The notes: generated from the letters alone by a model not told the origin. A stretch of DNA of 64,000 nt from Mallotus nudiflorus (GCA_947683625.1 CANTUR010000796.1:1-64000); one strand, 5' to 3'. Numbered from the stretch's first letter, positions 46,533 through 58,535 are shown. Made by a program: numbers and translations.

Positions 46533-48715
46533 GAGAAAACAAGTTAAGGCAATACAAGTAGCAAGAGTGTGATTATTAAAGACGGAAGAAGGGACCTATA
46601 GACAGGAAAAAGAGAGAAAGCATAAGGAATTTTGCTTTCTTGGGTGGTAAATTTCTTTTTAGTACCAAAAATTTTATTCTCCTCCGTTAACTACCCCTGC
46701 TATTGACCTCTCACCATCTTCTACATTCTTATAGCTTTTATTTTACGCAAATCTACCCAGGAATGCTCAGATTTTAGGGAGAATAGTTGGCCTAATTTCA
46801 TTGTTTTGGCAAGTTTCAAGCATCACAATTACTTTCATTATGTTCCTTTTAATATTAGGAATCCATAGGCATGAACCACACATTTAATCTACATCTCTAG
46901 AATATTTGGTGAAATTTTTTAGGTAATTTCTCTTTGAGTTTTTATCTATAAATTTTGTGTATGTTTTGGATTGTTTGAGGCTTTAGATGTGTTCTATATA
47001 TTATTTGGAACGCTTTGGTATAATTTGTTGGTTGAGTGTTGTGTTTTCTGGTGAGAATCCGATGGGTCCCATATGAATTCCAGTGAGTAAATAGTATGAA
47101 TCCAGAAAGAATTGTGAACCATTTTTAATAAATAGTATAAATTTTGGTGATTAATTTCCGTATATGGAGTTTAATCTAGATCCTTGTGGATTTCAAGATA
47201 TATTTTTTGGAATGGTTACAACGAAAATTGTTTAATTTCCGTTTAAATTAGTTAACTCATTGAGAATATCCTTTAAGCCTTAAAATTAATCATTTTTATG
47301 TTTTGAAGCTATTTTAATAATTTCTTGAATTTTTATAATTTTTTAAAGATTTTTGAGAATTTATTTAAAGTTATTTATTAAGTAAATATTATTTATTTAG
47401 AGAGTTCCAGAGCAAGAGGTGTAGAGCCTAGGCAACCGAAGATGCATCGATCAACACACTCCACCTATGAGTTAATTTTATAAAATATCTATTGAAATAA
47501 TTTATAAATGAGGATTTTTATACAATAAATATAGGGTTAAGTTGAATACATGAATTTACTTACGATTATGAATTTTACCGCATATGTTTTTTATTTATTT
47601 TAATATTATTAAGCTTTTGGAGAATATGCTTTAGTTTGGTTGTATTTTTATTTTATTTTGTAGTATTTCGTATTTAAAAGTATGTTTTGGAGAAATTGGT
47701 AGAACATACTACCTAGTAGGTGTTACCAGAACTGTGTGCACCGGTGTGAATATATGAGTTGGCCAATGGTTGATTATAAGCCCTAGTTGAGTGAAACTCT
47801 TTGGGCAAGATTATTGATGTTGAGCCTTGGTTGAGTGAGACTCTTGGGCAAGATTATAGTTGTGCCTTGGTTGAGTAGGACTCTCTAGGATGATTATATG
47901 TTTACTTGTTGGACCCTGGTTGAGCTTGCTCTCTAGGCGCCAATAAATAATTGGTATGAGAGACAGACTGTGGCTAGACCCTAGTTGAGTTTGCTATCTA
48001 TGACTAACAGTCTTTTGGATTAAGAGAGCCATAAGGCTAGTAAAATTGAGGTTTAGGGTTCTACCATGTTTTCCATCAAAGATTTTAGTGGTTTGTATTA
48101 AAGATATTTCTAATTTTTGGAAGGATATTTTATAAAGATAGTTTTCATCAAAATAAAAAGGAATTTAAATATTTAAACTATTTAATGGTTTTAAATAAGT
48201 ATTTTAAAGCCAACATGTATTTTATATTATTAATTCACTCAGTAAGGTCTGATTTCCCACAATCTATTTTTCCAAGACCTCATAAACAGTTTGACACTTG
48301 TCACTGTCTGAGTTGGGTTTCTTCCTCTTCGGCCATATTATATAGGTTTATTTGATATTTGTGTTATGTATTTAAATTCTAGACACCACAACAGTAGATT
48401 GTTTTGTATAAATTGTATTTATATAATTTATTGTGGCTTAAATGTTTTAAATTTTACCTTATGGATTATGGTTGATTATTGGAGTTATTATGAGGCATTG
48501 GTGAATGAATATATATGTTATAAGTGTTATTTCTTTTATATAGATTTTGCTTTTGTCCCGGGTACCAAGGAAATTCTGCTATATTTTCTTTAAAATTCCA
48601 AAATTAGTTAATTTAATTATGCAAAATTTCTTTAGTCTTACTATTGGTTTTGAAAGATTTATGCTTTTTCATTCCCTAGTGTTGGTCATGTGCCCTTGGG
48701 GTTCCAATCGTGATA
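46480..48715 (+). repeat. 5' LTR of chromovirus D, start lost in an AT microsatellite
   Basis: From 46527 onward it is collinear with 53166-55376 ('AAGAGAAAACAAGTTAAGGC', 'TTTTGCTTTCTTGGGTGGTAA', 'TTTTTTAGGTAATTTCTCTT', 'GTGTGCACCGG' and so on), ending 'CAATCGTGATA' at 48715. The first ~80-100 LTR bases before the microsatellite (46480-46526, about 23 AT units) are missing, so no target duplication can be tested. Confidence 0.85.
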
Positions 48716-48717
48716 AA

Positions 48718-48733
48718 GTTGGTATCAGAACTA
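48718..48733 (+). promoter_or_regulatory. primer-binding site of chromovirus D
   Basis: GTTGGTATCAGAACTAG begins two bases after the LTR end. TGGTATCAGA matches the initiator tRNA-Met-type site; the usual GAGC is GAAC. Confidence 0.85.
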
Positions 48734-48894
48734 GTAGTTGATTTTCTATTCTTTGGTTATTAGTGTCCGGCTTTTCTTAAGATTACTGCGGTGATTAGGA
48801 TGATAAATGTTATTTATTTGGCTTTTAAAATTCGGTGTGTGTATCAGTTGCCTTGCTATGTCTTGAACCTTGTTATTTTTTGTGTCTTTTTCAA

Positions 48895-49520
48895 ATGAGG
48901 TGAATTTGAACTACTCCTAATATAGAGATAGTATATAATGATAAGCAGTTCTTTCAAGATGAAGTTCCAATTCTAGTTATAGCCCCTCTTCCACGTATTT
49001 AGCATTGGGGTAGGTGAAAGGTGGCTGTAGCTTAGAGGCCAGAGTAGCTACCAAAAGTGGAGCAGACAACTTTTGAATTAAAACTTGAAGCATTTATTGT
49101 CGAGGTAGTAAGGATTAATAAGGGCTTAGTAGCACCCAACAAAGTATGATAATTGTTTAGCAGATACTTCAATGGATGAATTGGGAGATATTTGATGTTG
49201 ATGCAATACTTTTGTACTCTATGATAGATAGAGTTCAATTTGATGGAACAAGAGATGTTATAAATTTTACTAAGACCATTGAGTTATGGATAAGGACATA
49301 ATACATGGATTATTAGAGGATAATGATAGTGAAGTTATCAGTTTAGACAGTAGTACAAGATTGGTTCATATAGTGAATTTAGCTCTACATGATTACTATG
49401 ACATATTTGGAGTTTAAAGATTAATCCTTAAGATACTTTTACTTGCCTTCAATGAGCGACAAGTATAAATGGCAATGGTTGTAAGTACTCTTATAATATG
49501 CCATCTTGATGTTAAAGCTT
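48895..49520 (+). pseudogene. gag remnant of chromovirus D, largely deleted
   Basis: ATGAGG at 48895 corresponds to the gag start of the copy at 63822. Downstream 'NDKQFFQDEVPILVIAPLPR'-like sequence (about 48937-49000) matches the gag N-terminus. The stretch to the protease is only ~600 bases, much shorter than in chromovirus C (about 1.2 kb), and no CCHC knuckle is present. The gag has therefore lost its capsid C-terminal half and nucleocapsid. Confidence 0.6.
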
Positions 49521-49524
49521 GGCA

Positions 49525-49835
49525 TGTTCCTAGTGCATTGCATTCCTTTGTATAACTTATCTTTGCTTTAAGAATGGGATGGTAATCATCCAAGTTGTTA
49601 ATTCCATTATTTATAGTGACTTCACTTAACGACAAGTTAGAGATAAATATAGTCATTCCATTTTATCTAGTGTTAATGGAAGGTAGAGAGTTGCTTGTAG
49701 ATTTAGTTTTACTAGATGTGATTAATTTTGATGTGATTTTAAGATTGGGTTGGTTGGCTCAACACTATGCTACTTTGCATTGTCAAGAGAAGGAAGTGAT
49801 TTTTAGAATCCTAAATGATGTGGAATTTTGATTCA
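49525..49835 (+). pseudogene. protease remnant of chromovirus D, active-site Asp lost
   Basis: Near 49525-49550 'HVPSALHSFV' aligns with the DPGATHSFV site of chromovirus C, but the Asp and Gly are replaced. The downstream frame 49595-49831 ('LVLMEGRELLVDLVLLDVIN', 'FDVILRLGWLAQHYATL') is the conserved C-terminal half of the protease. Confidence 0.7.
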
Positions 49836-50890
49836 AGGCAATAAGAGTTTAGTGCTTTAGATCGTTATTTCTACAATCACAGCTAGAGAGATGCTTAGAA
49901 GGGAATGCTAAGGCTATTTGGTTATGGTTAGGGATAATAAAGCAGATAAAGGAGTAGTTAAGAATATGCCAGTAGTGTGTGAGTTTTTGGATGTCTGTCA
50001 TGAAGAATTACCAGTTTGCCACTATAAAGAGAGATAGTATTGATGTTGTACCTAGTATAAATCTTATCTCTATGCCACTTTATAGAATGGCACATGCGGA
50101 GTTGAAGGAGCTTAAAGAGAAATTGTAAGAGTTACTAAATAAGGGTTTCATTAGACCCAATATATCTCCTTGGGGTACGCCAGTGCTATTTATGAAGAAG
50201 AAAGATGATATTCTTTGACTTTGTATTGACTATAAACAATTGAACAAAATTACCATTAAGAATTAGTATCATCTCCTAAGGATTAATGACTTTTTTGATC
50301 ATCTACAAAGGGCATGATGTTTTTCCAATATTGTCTTGAGGTCAAGATATCATCAGTTGAGAATTATAAAAGGAGATATACCCAAAACTACATTTGGGAT
50401 AATATATGGCCATTATGAATTCTTAGTAACATCCTTTGGATTGACTAATGTCGTAACAACTTTTATGGACTTGATGGATTGAGTGTTTAGGCCATTCTTG
50501 AACCAATTTATGATAGTGTTTATTGATGATAACTTGGTGTATTCAAAAAGTGAAGCAGAACATGTCATGCATTTGAGGATGGTGCTTTAGACTTTAAGGG
50601 AGCATTAATTGTATGCCAAATTCTCTAAGTGTGAGTTTTGGCTAGATCAAGTGGCATTCTTAGGCCATTTCGTATCTAAAAATGGCATAAAAGTGGATCC
50701 CAAATAGATAGAAGCCATTATAGAATGGCCAAGGCCCTCGATAGTCACTAAAATAAGGAGTTTTCTTGGTTTAGTTAGCTATTATAGGAGATTCGTGAAG
50801 GATATCTCTAAGATAGCTGTAATTTTAACAAGGTTGACTCAGAAAAATCCTAAGTTCATGTGGATGGACAAGTGTGATGAGCACTTTTAA
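49836..50890 (+). pseudogene. reverse transcriptase of chromovirus D, FIDD box intact
   Basis: The linker 'CEFLDVCHEELP'-like block (about 49980) leads to RT: 'LLNKGFIRPNISPWGTPVLF' (about 50130-50190), 'LCIDYKQLNKITIKN' (about 50215-50260), 'YEFLVTSFGLTNV' (about 50413), 'MIVFIDDNLVYSKSEAEHVM' (about 50510-50570) and 'VAFLGHFVSKNGIKVDPK' (about 50650-50705). The catalytic FIDD is kept, the only one of the window's RTs with both Asp. Frameshifts and stops elsewhere disable the enzyme. Confidence 0.85.
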
Positions 50891-51330
50891 TTGCTCAAGG
50901 GCATGTTGACTTCAGCTCTAGTGTTGACTTTACCTTATGGAAATGAAGGGTATATAGTGTATTATGATACTTCTAGAGTAGGATTGGGGTATGTATTAAT
51001 CCAAAATGGGAGAGTAGTTGCTTATGCTCCTCATCAGCTAAAGAAGCACGAGCAAAACTACCCTACTCATGATTTGGAAATGGTAATAGAGGTGTTTACA
51101 CTAAAGGTTTAGAGGCATTACTTGTATGGTGTATCATGTGAAATATACACTGACCACAAGAGCTTAAAGTATATTTTCCAATAGAGAGATTTGAACTTGA
51201 GGTAGAGGAGATGGATGGAACTTTTAAAAGACTATGATTGCTTGATTTTATACTATTTAGGTAAAGCTAAGGTGGTAGTCCATGCATTAAGTAGAAAATC
51301 AGTAGTAAACCCTGCTTACATTAGCTTAGA
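50891..51330 (+). pseudogene. RNase H of chromovirus D
   Basis: The frame 50891-51112 reads '..YIVYYDTSRVGLGYVLIQNG', 'RVVAYAPHQLKKHEQNYPTH' and 'DLEMVIEVFTLKV', then a stop in place of Trp. It continues 'RHYLYGVSCEIYTDHKSLKY' and 'LKDYDCLILYYLGKAKVVV', 'HALSRKS' (to about 51300). This is the full conserved order of the domain with four internal stops. Confidence 0.85.
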
Positions 51331-52480
51331 AAGGAAGCCAATCATTAAAGAATTGCATGATTTGATTAATCAAGGCTTGTAGTGGAAGATAACTAAGTAA
51401 TGTCTATTAGTTTAATTCAAAATACAATTAATGTACTTGGATAAAGTTAAGGCAGCACAAAGAAAGGATCCATGATTATAGAAGATAATGCTAGAGGTGT
51501 AGTAGGGTCAATATAGAAATTTTGTAATTGACAGTAAGGGCATATTGTGTTTTTTGCACTAGGTTGTGTGTACCAAATATAGATGAGCTGAGAAAGGAGA
51601 TTATGGAGGAAGCTCATTTTTCTGCTTACAGTGTTCATCTAGGTTCTACCAAGATTTATTATGATTTGAAAGACACATATTGGTGGAATGGGATGAAAAG
51701 AGACATTGCAGAATTTGTATCCAAGTGTCTCCACTTGTCAGTAAGTGAAATTAGAACATTAAAGGCCTTTAGGATTGTTGGCCTATCCCTGAATAGAAGT
51801 GGGATATGATTACTATGGATTTTATGACTGGATTACCTCATACAATTGGAGGTTATGATGCCATATGGGTGATAATTGACAGGCTAACCATTTCAGTGCA
51901 CTTTTTACAAATTAAAAAGATATTCTTTACTAATAGGTTAGCAAGATTAAATATTAATCGAATTGTTTGCCTCCATGGAGTACTAGAAAGTATAGTGTTT
52001 GATAGAGGAGAAACTTTTACTTATGTCTTTTGGCAAGAATTACATAAAGCATTAGGCACAAGGCTTGACTTTAGCACTGCTTTTCACTCTCAAACAGATG
52101 GTCTATCAGAAAGGATCATTCAAACATTGGAGGATATGCTTCAGATATATGTTATGGATTTTAGTGGGCAATGGGATTTACACTTGCCGTTTATTGAATT
52201 TGCATATAACAAAAGTTATCATGCAAGTATTGAAATGGCTCCATATAAAGCATTGTATAGAAGGAAGTGTAGATCACCTTTGTGTTGGAAAGTTAAAGAG
52301 AGACCAATAATAGGCTTAGAATTAGTGCAAGTAACTTTGGAGAAAGTTCCTCTCATCTAACAGAGGTTGAAGACAACTTTTAGTTAACAAAAAAGCTATA
52401 CTGATCCTAAGAGAAAAGATATATCATTTTCTATTAAAGATATAGTATATCTTAAGGTGTCTCCAATGGAGTATAAGATT
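51331..52480 (+). pseudogene. integrase of chromovirus D, DDE residues present
   Basis: The region after RNase H has an H-C-type zinc finger region in broken frames ('AHFSAYSVHLGSTKIYYDLK', then 'DTYWWNGMKRDIAEFVSKCL', about 51615-51735). The longest frame, 51806-52360, carries the core: the first Asp in 'ITMDFMTGLP', the second in 'VFDRGETFTY' and the Glu in 'LSERIIQTLED', with 35 residues between the last two, the classical D,D-35-E. It ends 'LVQVTLEKVPLI' and a stop. Only two or three changes separate this core from the family consensus, so the element is younger than C. Confidence 0.88.
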
Positions 52481-52876
52481 TGGTAAGAAAGGCAAGCTAG
52501 CTCCAAGGTATATCAGATCGTTTGAGATTTGCTCAAGAGTTGGCGATGTGTCTTACAGACTGGTGTTGCCACAAGAGTTATCGCGAATTCATTTAGTATT
52601 CCATGTTTCCATATTAAGGAAGTATGTCTCCAATCCTTCACATGTTCTTTAGCCACAGACAGTGGAACTTAGTGAAGATTTATCTTTTTAAGAGTACCTA
52701 GTGGTGATAGTGGATCAACAAGTTCACCAACTGTGTACTAAGGCAATTCTTATTATGAAGATACTGTAGAGCAACCATGCAATGGAAGATTGTACTTGAG
52801 AGACAAAATTTGATATGCAAAGCCGATACTCCAATTTGTTTTGATATTGATGTAAAATTTGAGGATGAATTTTCTT
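52481..52876 (+). pseudogene. integrase tail and chromodomain-like segment of chromovirus D
   Basis: 'GKKGKLAPRYIRSFEICSRV', 'YRLVLPQELSRIHLVFHVSI', 'LRKYVSNPSHVL' (about 52480-52650) is the C-terminal integrase block. A chromodomain-like stretch follows: 'EYLVVIVDQQVHQLCTKAIL' (about 52695-52755) and '..SNHAMEDCT'. The Trp of the usual WEAE is not present (TQET-like) and stops break it. Confidence 0.7.
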
Positions 52877-52889
52877 AAGGGGGGAAGAA
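52877..52889 (+). promoter_or_regulatory. polypurine tract of chromovirus D
   Basis: AAGGGGGGAAGAA directly before the LTR start TGTAATGACAA. A second copy of tract plus LTR start occurs at 53051-53074. Confidence 0.85.
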
Positions 52890-52946
52890 TGTAATGACAA
52901 TTTTTTTTATTATTATTATTACATTTTTATTAAGTTGTATTGTTGT

Positions 52947-53054
<108 letters not shown>

Positions 53055-53149
53055 GGGGAAGAATGTAATGACAAAATTTTTTTGTTATTATTATTATTAT
53101 TATTACAACATTTTTGTTAAGTTGTATTGTTATTATTATTATTATTATT

Positions 53150-53608
53150 ACTACTATATTTATATATATATAAAGAAGAGAAAACAAATGAGGGAAAGAC
53201 ATGTGGCATGTGATTATTAAAGAGGGAATAAGGGACCTGTAAATAGGAAAAAGAGAGAGAACAATGGGAATTTTGCTTTCTTGAGTGGCAAATTTCTTTT
53301 TGGTACTAAAATTTTTCTTCTCCTCTGTTAACCACCCAAAGGACCTCTGACCGATCCCAAATTTGAACAATTACTTCTTATCACCCTCTTCTACATTCTT
53401 ATATCTTTAATTTTGTGGAAATCTATCCAAAAATGCCTGGATTTGAGGGAGGGAGAACGGTCAGACTAATTTCATTGTTTTACACTCTTTTGGCAGGTTT
53501 TAGGCATCACAGTTGCTTCCATTATGTTCCTCTCAACATCAGGAATTTGTAGGTACTAACCATGTATCTGACCTACATCTCTAGAATATTTAGTGAAATT
53601 TTTTAGGT
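53150..53608 (+). promoter_or_regulatory. LTR promoter, leader and donor-like site of chromovirus D
   Basis: TATTTATATATATATAAAG (about 53157-53175) is TATA-like. The ~400-base leader ends at 53606 in 'TTTTTTAG|GTAATTTC'; the same AG|GTAATTTC is conserved at 46921 and 24254 in the other two copies. This could be a 5' splice site (see findings). Confidence 0.4.
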
Positions 53609-55394
53609 AATTTCTCATTGATTTTTTATCCATAAATTTTGTGTATGTTTTAGGTTTTTTTAGGCTTTAAATTTGTTCTATATATTTTTAGGAATGTTTT
53701 GGTATAATTTGTTTAGTTGGATGTTGTGTTTTCCAATGAGAAACCAGTAGATCCCATTCGAATTCCAATGAGTAAACATACCGACCTAGAAAGAATTATG
53801 AACTATTTTTAATAAATAGTATAAATTGTGGTAATCAATTTTTGTATATTGATTTTAGTCTAGTTCTTTACGGATTTCAAGATATATTTTTTAGAATGGT
53901 TACAGCAGAAATTGTTTAATTTTCGTTTAAATTAGTTAACTCAATGAGAATATCCTTTGAGCCTCAAAATTAATCATTTTGATGTTTTGAAGCTATTTTG
54001 ATCATTTCTTGAATTTTTATAATTTTTCTAAGATTTTAATCAATTTATTTACAGTTATTTATTAAGTAATATTATTTATTTAGAGAGTTTTGGAGCAAGA
54101 GGTGCAGAGCCTAGGTAGCCAAGCATACGTCGACTATCGTGCTCCACCTATGAGTTAATTTTATAAAATGTCTATTGAAATTATTTATAAATTAGGACTT
54201 TTATGAGATAAATATACGGTTAAAGTTGAATATATTAATTTCTTTATAATTATGAATTTTACCGCATACGTGATTTATTTATTTTAATATTGTTAAGCAT
54301 TTGGAGAATATGCTTTAGTTTGGTTGCATTTTTATTTTATTTTATATTATTTCATATTTGATAAGTATATTTTGGAGAAATTGATAGAACATGCTACCTG
54401 GTGGGTGTCACCAAGACTGTGTGCACACTAGTGTGAATATATGAGTTGGCCAATAGTTGATTATAAACTCTTGTAGAGTGAGACTCTCTAGGCAGGATTA
54501 TTGATTTTGAGCCTTGGTTGAGTAAGACTCTCTAGGAAAATATGTTTACTCGTTGGACCCTAGTCAAGCTTGCTCTTGGGGAGCCAATAAATAATTGGTG
54601 TGAAAGACTGATTGTGGTTGGATCCTGGTTGAGTTTGCTCTCTAGGATTGACAGTTATTTGGGTTAAGAGAGTCGAAAGGTCAGTAAAATTGAGGTTTAA
54701 GGTTCTACCAAATTTTCCATTAAAGATTTTGATTTATATGATTTTCTTAAGAGTGTTTTGTGTTAAGGATATCTCTAATTTTTGGAAGGCTATTTTATAA
54801 AGATAGTTTTCATCAAAATAAAAGGAATTTAAATATTTAAACTATTTAATGGTTTTAAATAAGTATTTTAAAACCAACATGCATTTTATATTATTAATTC
54901 ACTAAGTAAAGTCTGATTCCCATCAATCTATTTTTTCAGGACCTCACAGACAGTTTGACACTTATCACCATCTGAGTCAGGTATCTTCCTCTTTTGCCAT
55001 ATTATATAGGTTTATTTGATATTTTTGTTATGTATTTAAATTATAGACATTGCAGTAGTTGATCGTTTTGTATAAATTGTATTTATAAAATTTATTATGA
55101 CTGAAATGTTTTAAATATTACCTTGTGGATTGTGGTTGATTATTGGAGGAGTTATTGTGAGGTGTTAGTGAATGAATATATATGTTAGAAGTGTTATTTC
55201 TTTTCTATAGGTTTTGAATTTGTTCTAGTACAGAGGAAACTCTACCGGATTTTCTTTAAAATTATAAAATTGGTTAATTTAATTGTGAAAAATTTCTTTA
55301 GGTTTACTATGGGTTTCAGAATCTTTATACTTTCTCATCCCTGTTGCTGGTCACCCTTGGGGTTTGGGTCGTGACACTTTTATTTATATAAATT

Positions 55395-56399
55395 GACACC
55401 TTGCACTTTTATTTTGCTACACATTGATTCACTATAATTTTATTTTTCTACACATTAAGTCCTTCCGTTAAAAATGGGTAGAAACGTTGTTACAGATATA
55501 GAACAAAATATCTTATTTAATCCCTATAATTTTAAAATTTTTAATGAATTTGTATATGTTAAGATTTTAACTAATTAATCCATAATATTTTTAAATAATT
55601 TTTTATTTTTTACTTTCAATAAATATTTTAGTTAATTATTAACATTTATATATTTAGTTAATAAATTTATAATTTAACTAATTTAAACTTCTAATTGAAT
55701 GTTTTATTATTAACATAAACATTTTTAAATTGTTTGTCTTTTTATTAACTATAATCTAATACTAATGTATATTATACACCTTTACACATTTTAACATTAA
55801 TTTAATTTTAAGCAGTAAAATATTAAAGGATGCACCTATTTTCACTCTAAAAGTTTTAAAAACACTCAAACTTTATCTTTTTTTCTTAAATAATAACTTG
55901 GACAAATTTTCTTAAAAATTATATCAATGCATTTTTTTATTTGTTAAAAATTCACACATATACAATTTTTTCCATAATTTATTTTTACTTAAAATTAATT
56001 AAAATAAAATCTATTGAAATTTTTGCTTGAATTATTTTTACAAAAATAAAACAAAAATTGTAAAGACTAAATTACTATTATATTATTTAGATTTAATTTT
56101 CATAAGAGCAATTATCATTTAATACTAATTCATATTAAAAAGATAAGCGTGAATAATTAAATTATATATATAGTTGACAAAATATTGCAAATTCATATTA
56201 ATTAGGGACTTAATGTATAAAAAAATAAGAGTGTAAGGACTTAATGTTTACAAAAATAAAAGTATAGGGGTTAAGGTAAAATTTTTAAAAAAGTATATTT
56301 ATTCATCATATACTTTTCATTTTATTGTGGGTGAGATTTACTTTCTTACTCATTGTTAAAGAACGACTTAATGTATAGCAAAATAAAAGTTAAAGGTGT
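55395..56399. mobile_element. degenerate ~1-kb inverted-repeat element (MULE-like)
   Basis: The left part 'TGCACTTTTATTTTGCTACA', then 'CACATTAAGTCCTTCCGTTA' (55400-55480), matches the reverse complement of the right part ('ACACCTTTAACTTTTATTTT', then 'GCTATACATTAAGTCGTTCT', from 56399 inwards). 'ACTTTTATTTTnCTACACATTAAGTCC' arms are common in plant MULE-type elements. There is no coding capacity inside. The right end meets the LTR start of chromovirus E (TGTAATATTTTGAA) within three bases. Confidence 0.45.
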
Positions 56400-56870
56400 A
56401 ATATTTTGAATTTTTATTATTAATTAAATTAAATTATTTTTTATTGATTATGATTATTTTATTAGTAGTAGTGTATTACTTTTATTTTTACTTTAATATT
56501 GTTATTTTAGGAGAGGAAATATTATTGGAATGTGTTGAGGTATATATATATATATATATATAAAAGTACAGGGCGTAAGGTAAAAATTTTTAAAAAGTAT
56601 ATTTATTCATCATGTAAGTCCCACTTTTCATTTTACTATGAGAGAGATTCACTTTCTTACTCACTGTTACATAAGGACTTAATGTATAGCAAAATAAAAG
56701 TTAAAGGTGTAATGTTTTGAAATTTTATTATTAAATAAATTAAATTATTTTTTATTGATTATGATTACTTTATTATTAGTAGTGTATTATTTTTATTTTT
56801 ACTTTAATATTGTTATTTTGGGAGAGGATTATCGGAATATGTTGATACATATATATATATATATATGAAG
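56257..56870. repeat. ~305-bp tandem duplication across the 5' LTR start of chromovirus E
   Basis: Unit 1 (about 56257-56560) and unit 2 (about 56562-56870) both run: 'AAAAGTAYAGGGSKTAAGGT', 'AAAGTATATTTATTCATCAT', 'CTTAATGTATAGCAAAATAA', 'TTAAAGGTGTAATRTTTTGA', 'TTTTTTATTGATTATGATTA', 'TTGTTATTTTRGGAGAGGA' and end in an AT microsatellite. The duplication includes flank plus LTR start, so it arose after insertion. Confidence 0.85.
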
Positions 56871-57210
56871 GACCAAAAAACACTTTTTCTTTTCTTTTTC
56901 TTTCTTCTTATTCCCGTCATTGCCTCCTGTTGCCAACATTACCCAGTTTGCTCTAGCACTGATGCCGACCACTAACAGTAGCTCTAGCTCATCGGAAGCA
57001 GCTCCTCCCTCCTTCGATAACAGCCCCATCTCCTTTTTTTTCCTATTTCTCTTGTGTTGGCTAGATTTCATTTGGTCTCTAAATGATAATTTTGACGTCG
57101 AATGATCGTGATTCTAGTGTCAATGGAATCTTCATCTTCTAAGCTTCCATAATCTATCTTCAGTTTCTTCAATCTCCTCTCGGATCGTCCTAAATCAAGG
57201 TAAATTCATT
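56397..57210 (+). repeat. 5' LTR of chromovirus E, first part
   Basis: Starts TGTAATATTTTGAATTTTTA at 56397 (and again at 56708 in the duplicate) and matches the 3' LTR at 62010-62490, including 'CAGCTCCTCCCTCCTTCGAT' (about 56998) and 'AAGCTTCCATAATCTA' (about 57140). The reading frame 56920-57105 and its counterpart near 62170-62530 are LTR leader sequence. At 57210 a Copia LTR is inserted; LTR E sequence continues at about 58540. Confidence 0.8.
56846..57201 (+). promoter_or_regulatory. LTR promoter, leader and donor-like site of chromovirus E
   Basis: A TATA-like block ATACATATATATATATATAT (about 56848-56867) precedes a pyrimidine- and GC-richer leader (56880-57199) that ends 'AAATCAAG|GTAAATTC' with GT at 57200. 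The position after the leader parallels the donor-like site of the solo LTR at 8216. Confidence 0.4.
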
Positions 57211-58535
57211 TGTTAGTGTTGACCTTAGCAATAATCAATCTTAATTTTTGATCTTAACAAACTTAATTTTGAGCATTTAATTTATTTGTTTAAGTGTGTA
57301 TAAGTTAGGACTCTATTGGAAGTTAAAATGAAGTATGAATATCTTAGACTGATTCAACCTTTGACATTCAAAGAGACTTTTAATATCCTTAGAATTTTAT
57401 AATGAGAAAGTTATCTTTTTCAAATTTAAAGTAGACATCTTAAAATTTCTGAATTGGGCTTACTTTTCAAAATCTATATTCATTTGAGTATGCAAATATT
57501 GATTCAAAATCAATGTATGCAGCTGCTATTTTAGATTGCATAGCTCTTAGTATTTTAGACATATCTTGAGCTATATAAGTCTAATTGAGGTGATTCAAAA
57601 TGATATGAAAAGATAAGTCAAATATCTATAACTTTTATGAAGAAAGTATAGGCAAATTAAAACGTCTCCAATAGAAAATCATGGTTTTAACTTATGTATA
57701 GTTGTCTGACAGTAGTCTTCCATTTTAGATTGCACAACTCTTAGTATTTTGTACATATCATGAACTAAAGAAGTCCAATTGAGATGATTCAAAATGATAT
57801 AGAAATATAAGTCAAATATCTGTAACTTTTATAAAGAAAGTGTGAGCAAAATTGAACGTCTCCAGTAGCCAATCATGGTTTCAATTTATGTATAGTAGTT
57901 TGACAGTATTACTTTCAATAATTCAAAATTATAAATGTTGGATTCAAAATATAGATGTTAAACACATTGTTTGCACCTCCAACAACTATATTTTTTAGTA
58001 TTTATCTATATAAACACCTTTAGAGCTTAATGGAAGAAAAGACATTTTTGCTTATTATCATTCTCTATCTTAAAATTCATTAAAGCTGTCAAATTCTCAA
58101 ATATTCACTCTTTGTTTATAAGCTTTGCGAGAGTTAGTTGTGTGCAAGAAATAGAATTTTTCTTCATCTTAAATATTGAGATGGATTAGTAGGAAAGTGA
58201 GATTTATTTATAAAGGAATTGGTTTAAGTGTTGTCTTGAAACATTTGGGGTTTGGTTTTTTGAGTGAGCCTTGAAAACTCATGTTGTAAGGTTGTAAAAG
58301 TGAGCCATAAAACTCTTGTGTAATCTCAACGTTATGAATAAGATTGTGGGTAATTGAAAATTCTAACTCAGAGAGAAGTTAGGTGGAGACATAGGATTAT
58401 TATTGAATCCAAACTCTTTAAATCATTGTGTTCTTCATTCTTCCTTCTCAACAGTCTTTTCATTCTTACAAAGAATTATTTTTAATTCTAATTTTTATTT
58501 AATGGCCCTATTCACCCCCCCTCTAGGGCTTTTTT
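57211..58535 (+). mobile_element. solo Copia (Sirevirus-like) LTR nested in chromovirus E LTR
   Basis: Begins TGTTAGTGTTGACCTTAGCA and ends near 'TATTTAATGGCCCTATTCAC', 'CCCCCCTCTAGGGC' (58503-58530), the signature seen before the Copia primer site at 26567. The last 400 bases match 45876-46305. It contains a ~200-base internal tandem repeat: 'GAGGTGATTCAAAATGATAT' at about 57586 and 'GAGATGATTCAAAATGATAT' at about 57781, with the surrounding sequence repeated. No primer site or coding sequence follows, so it is a solo LTR. A target duplication was not clear. Confidence 0.75.

Noticed and set aside
48366..48741. Plus-strand frames across the end of LTR D
   Set aside because: They run through the LTR end and primer-binding site, which are non-coding in this family; similar frames appear in the homologous solo LTR (25743-25931).
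56829..57105. Frames on both strands with a Ser-rich N-terminus, repeated near 62115-62532
   Set aside because: Both copies are homologous LTR leader sequence of chromovirus E; the similarity follows from LTR identity, not from protein conservation.
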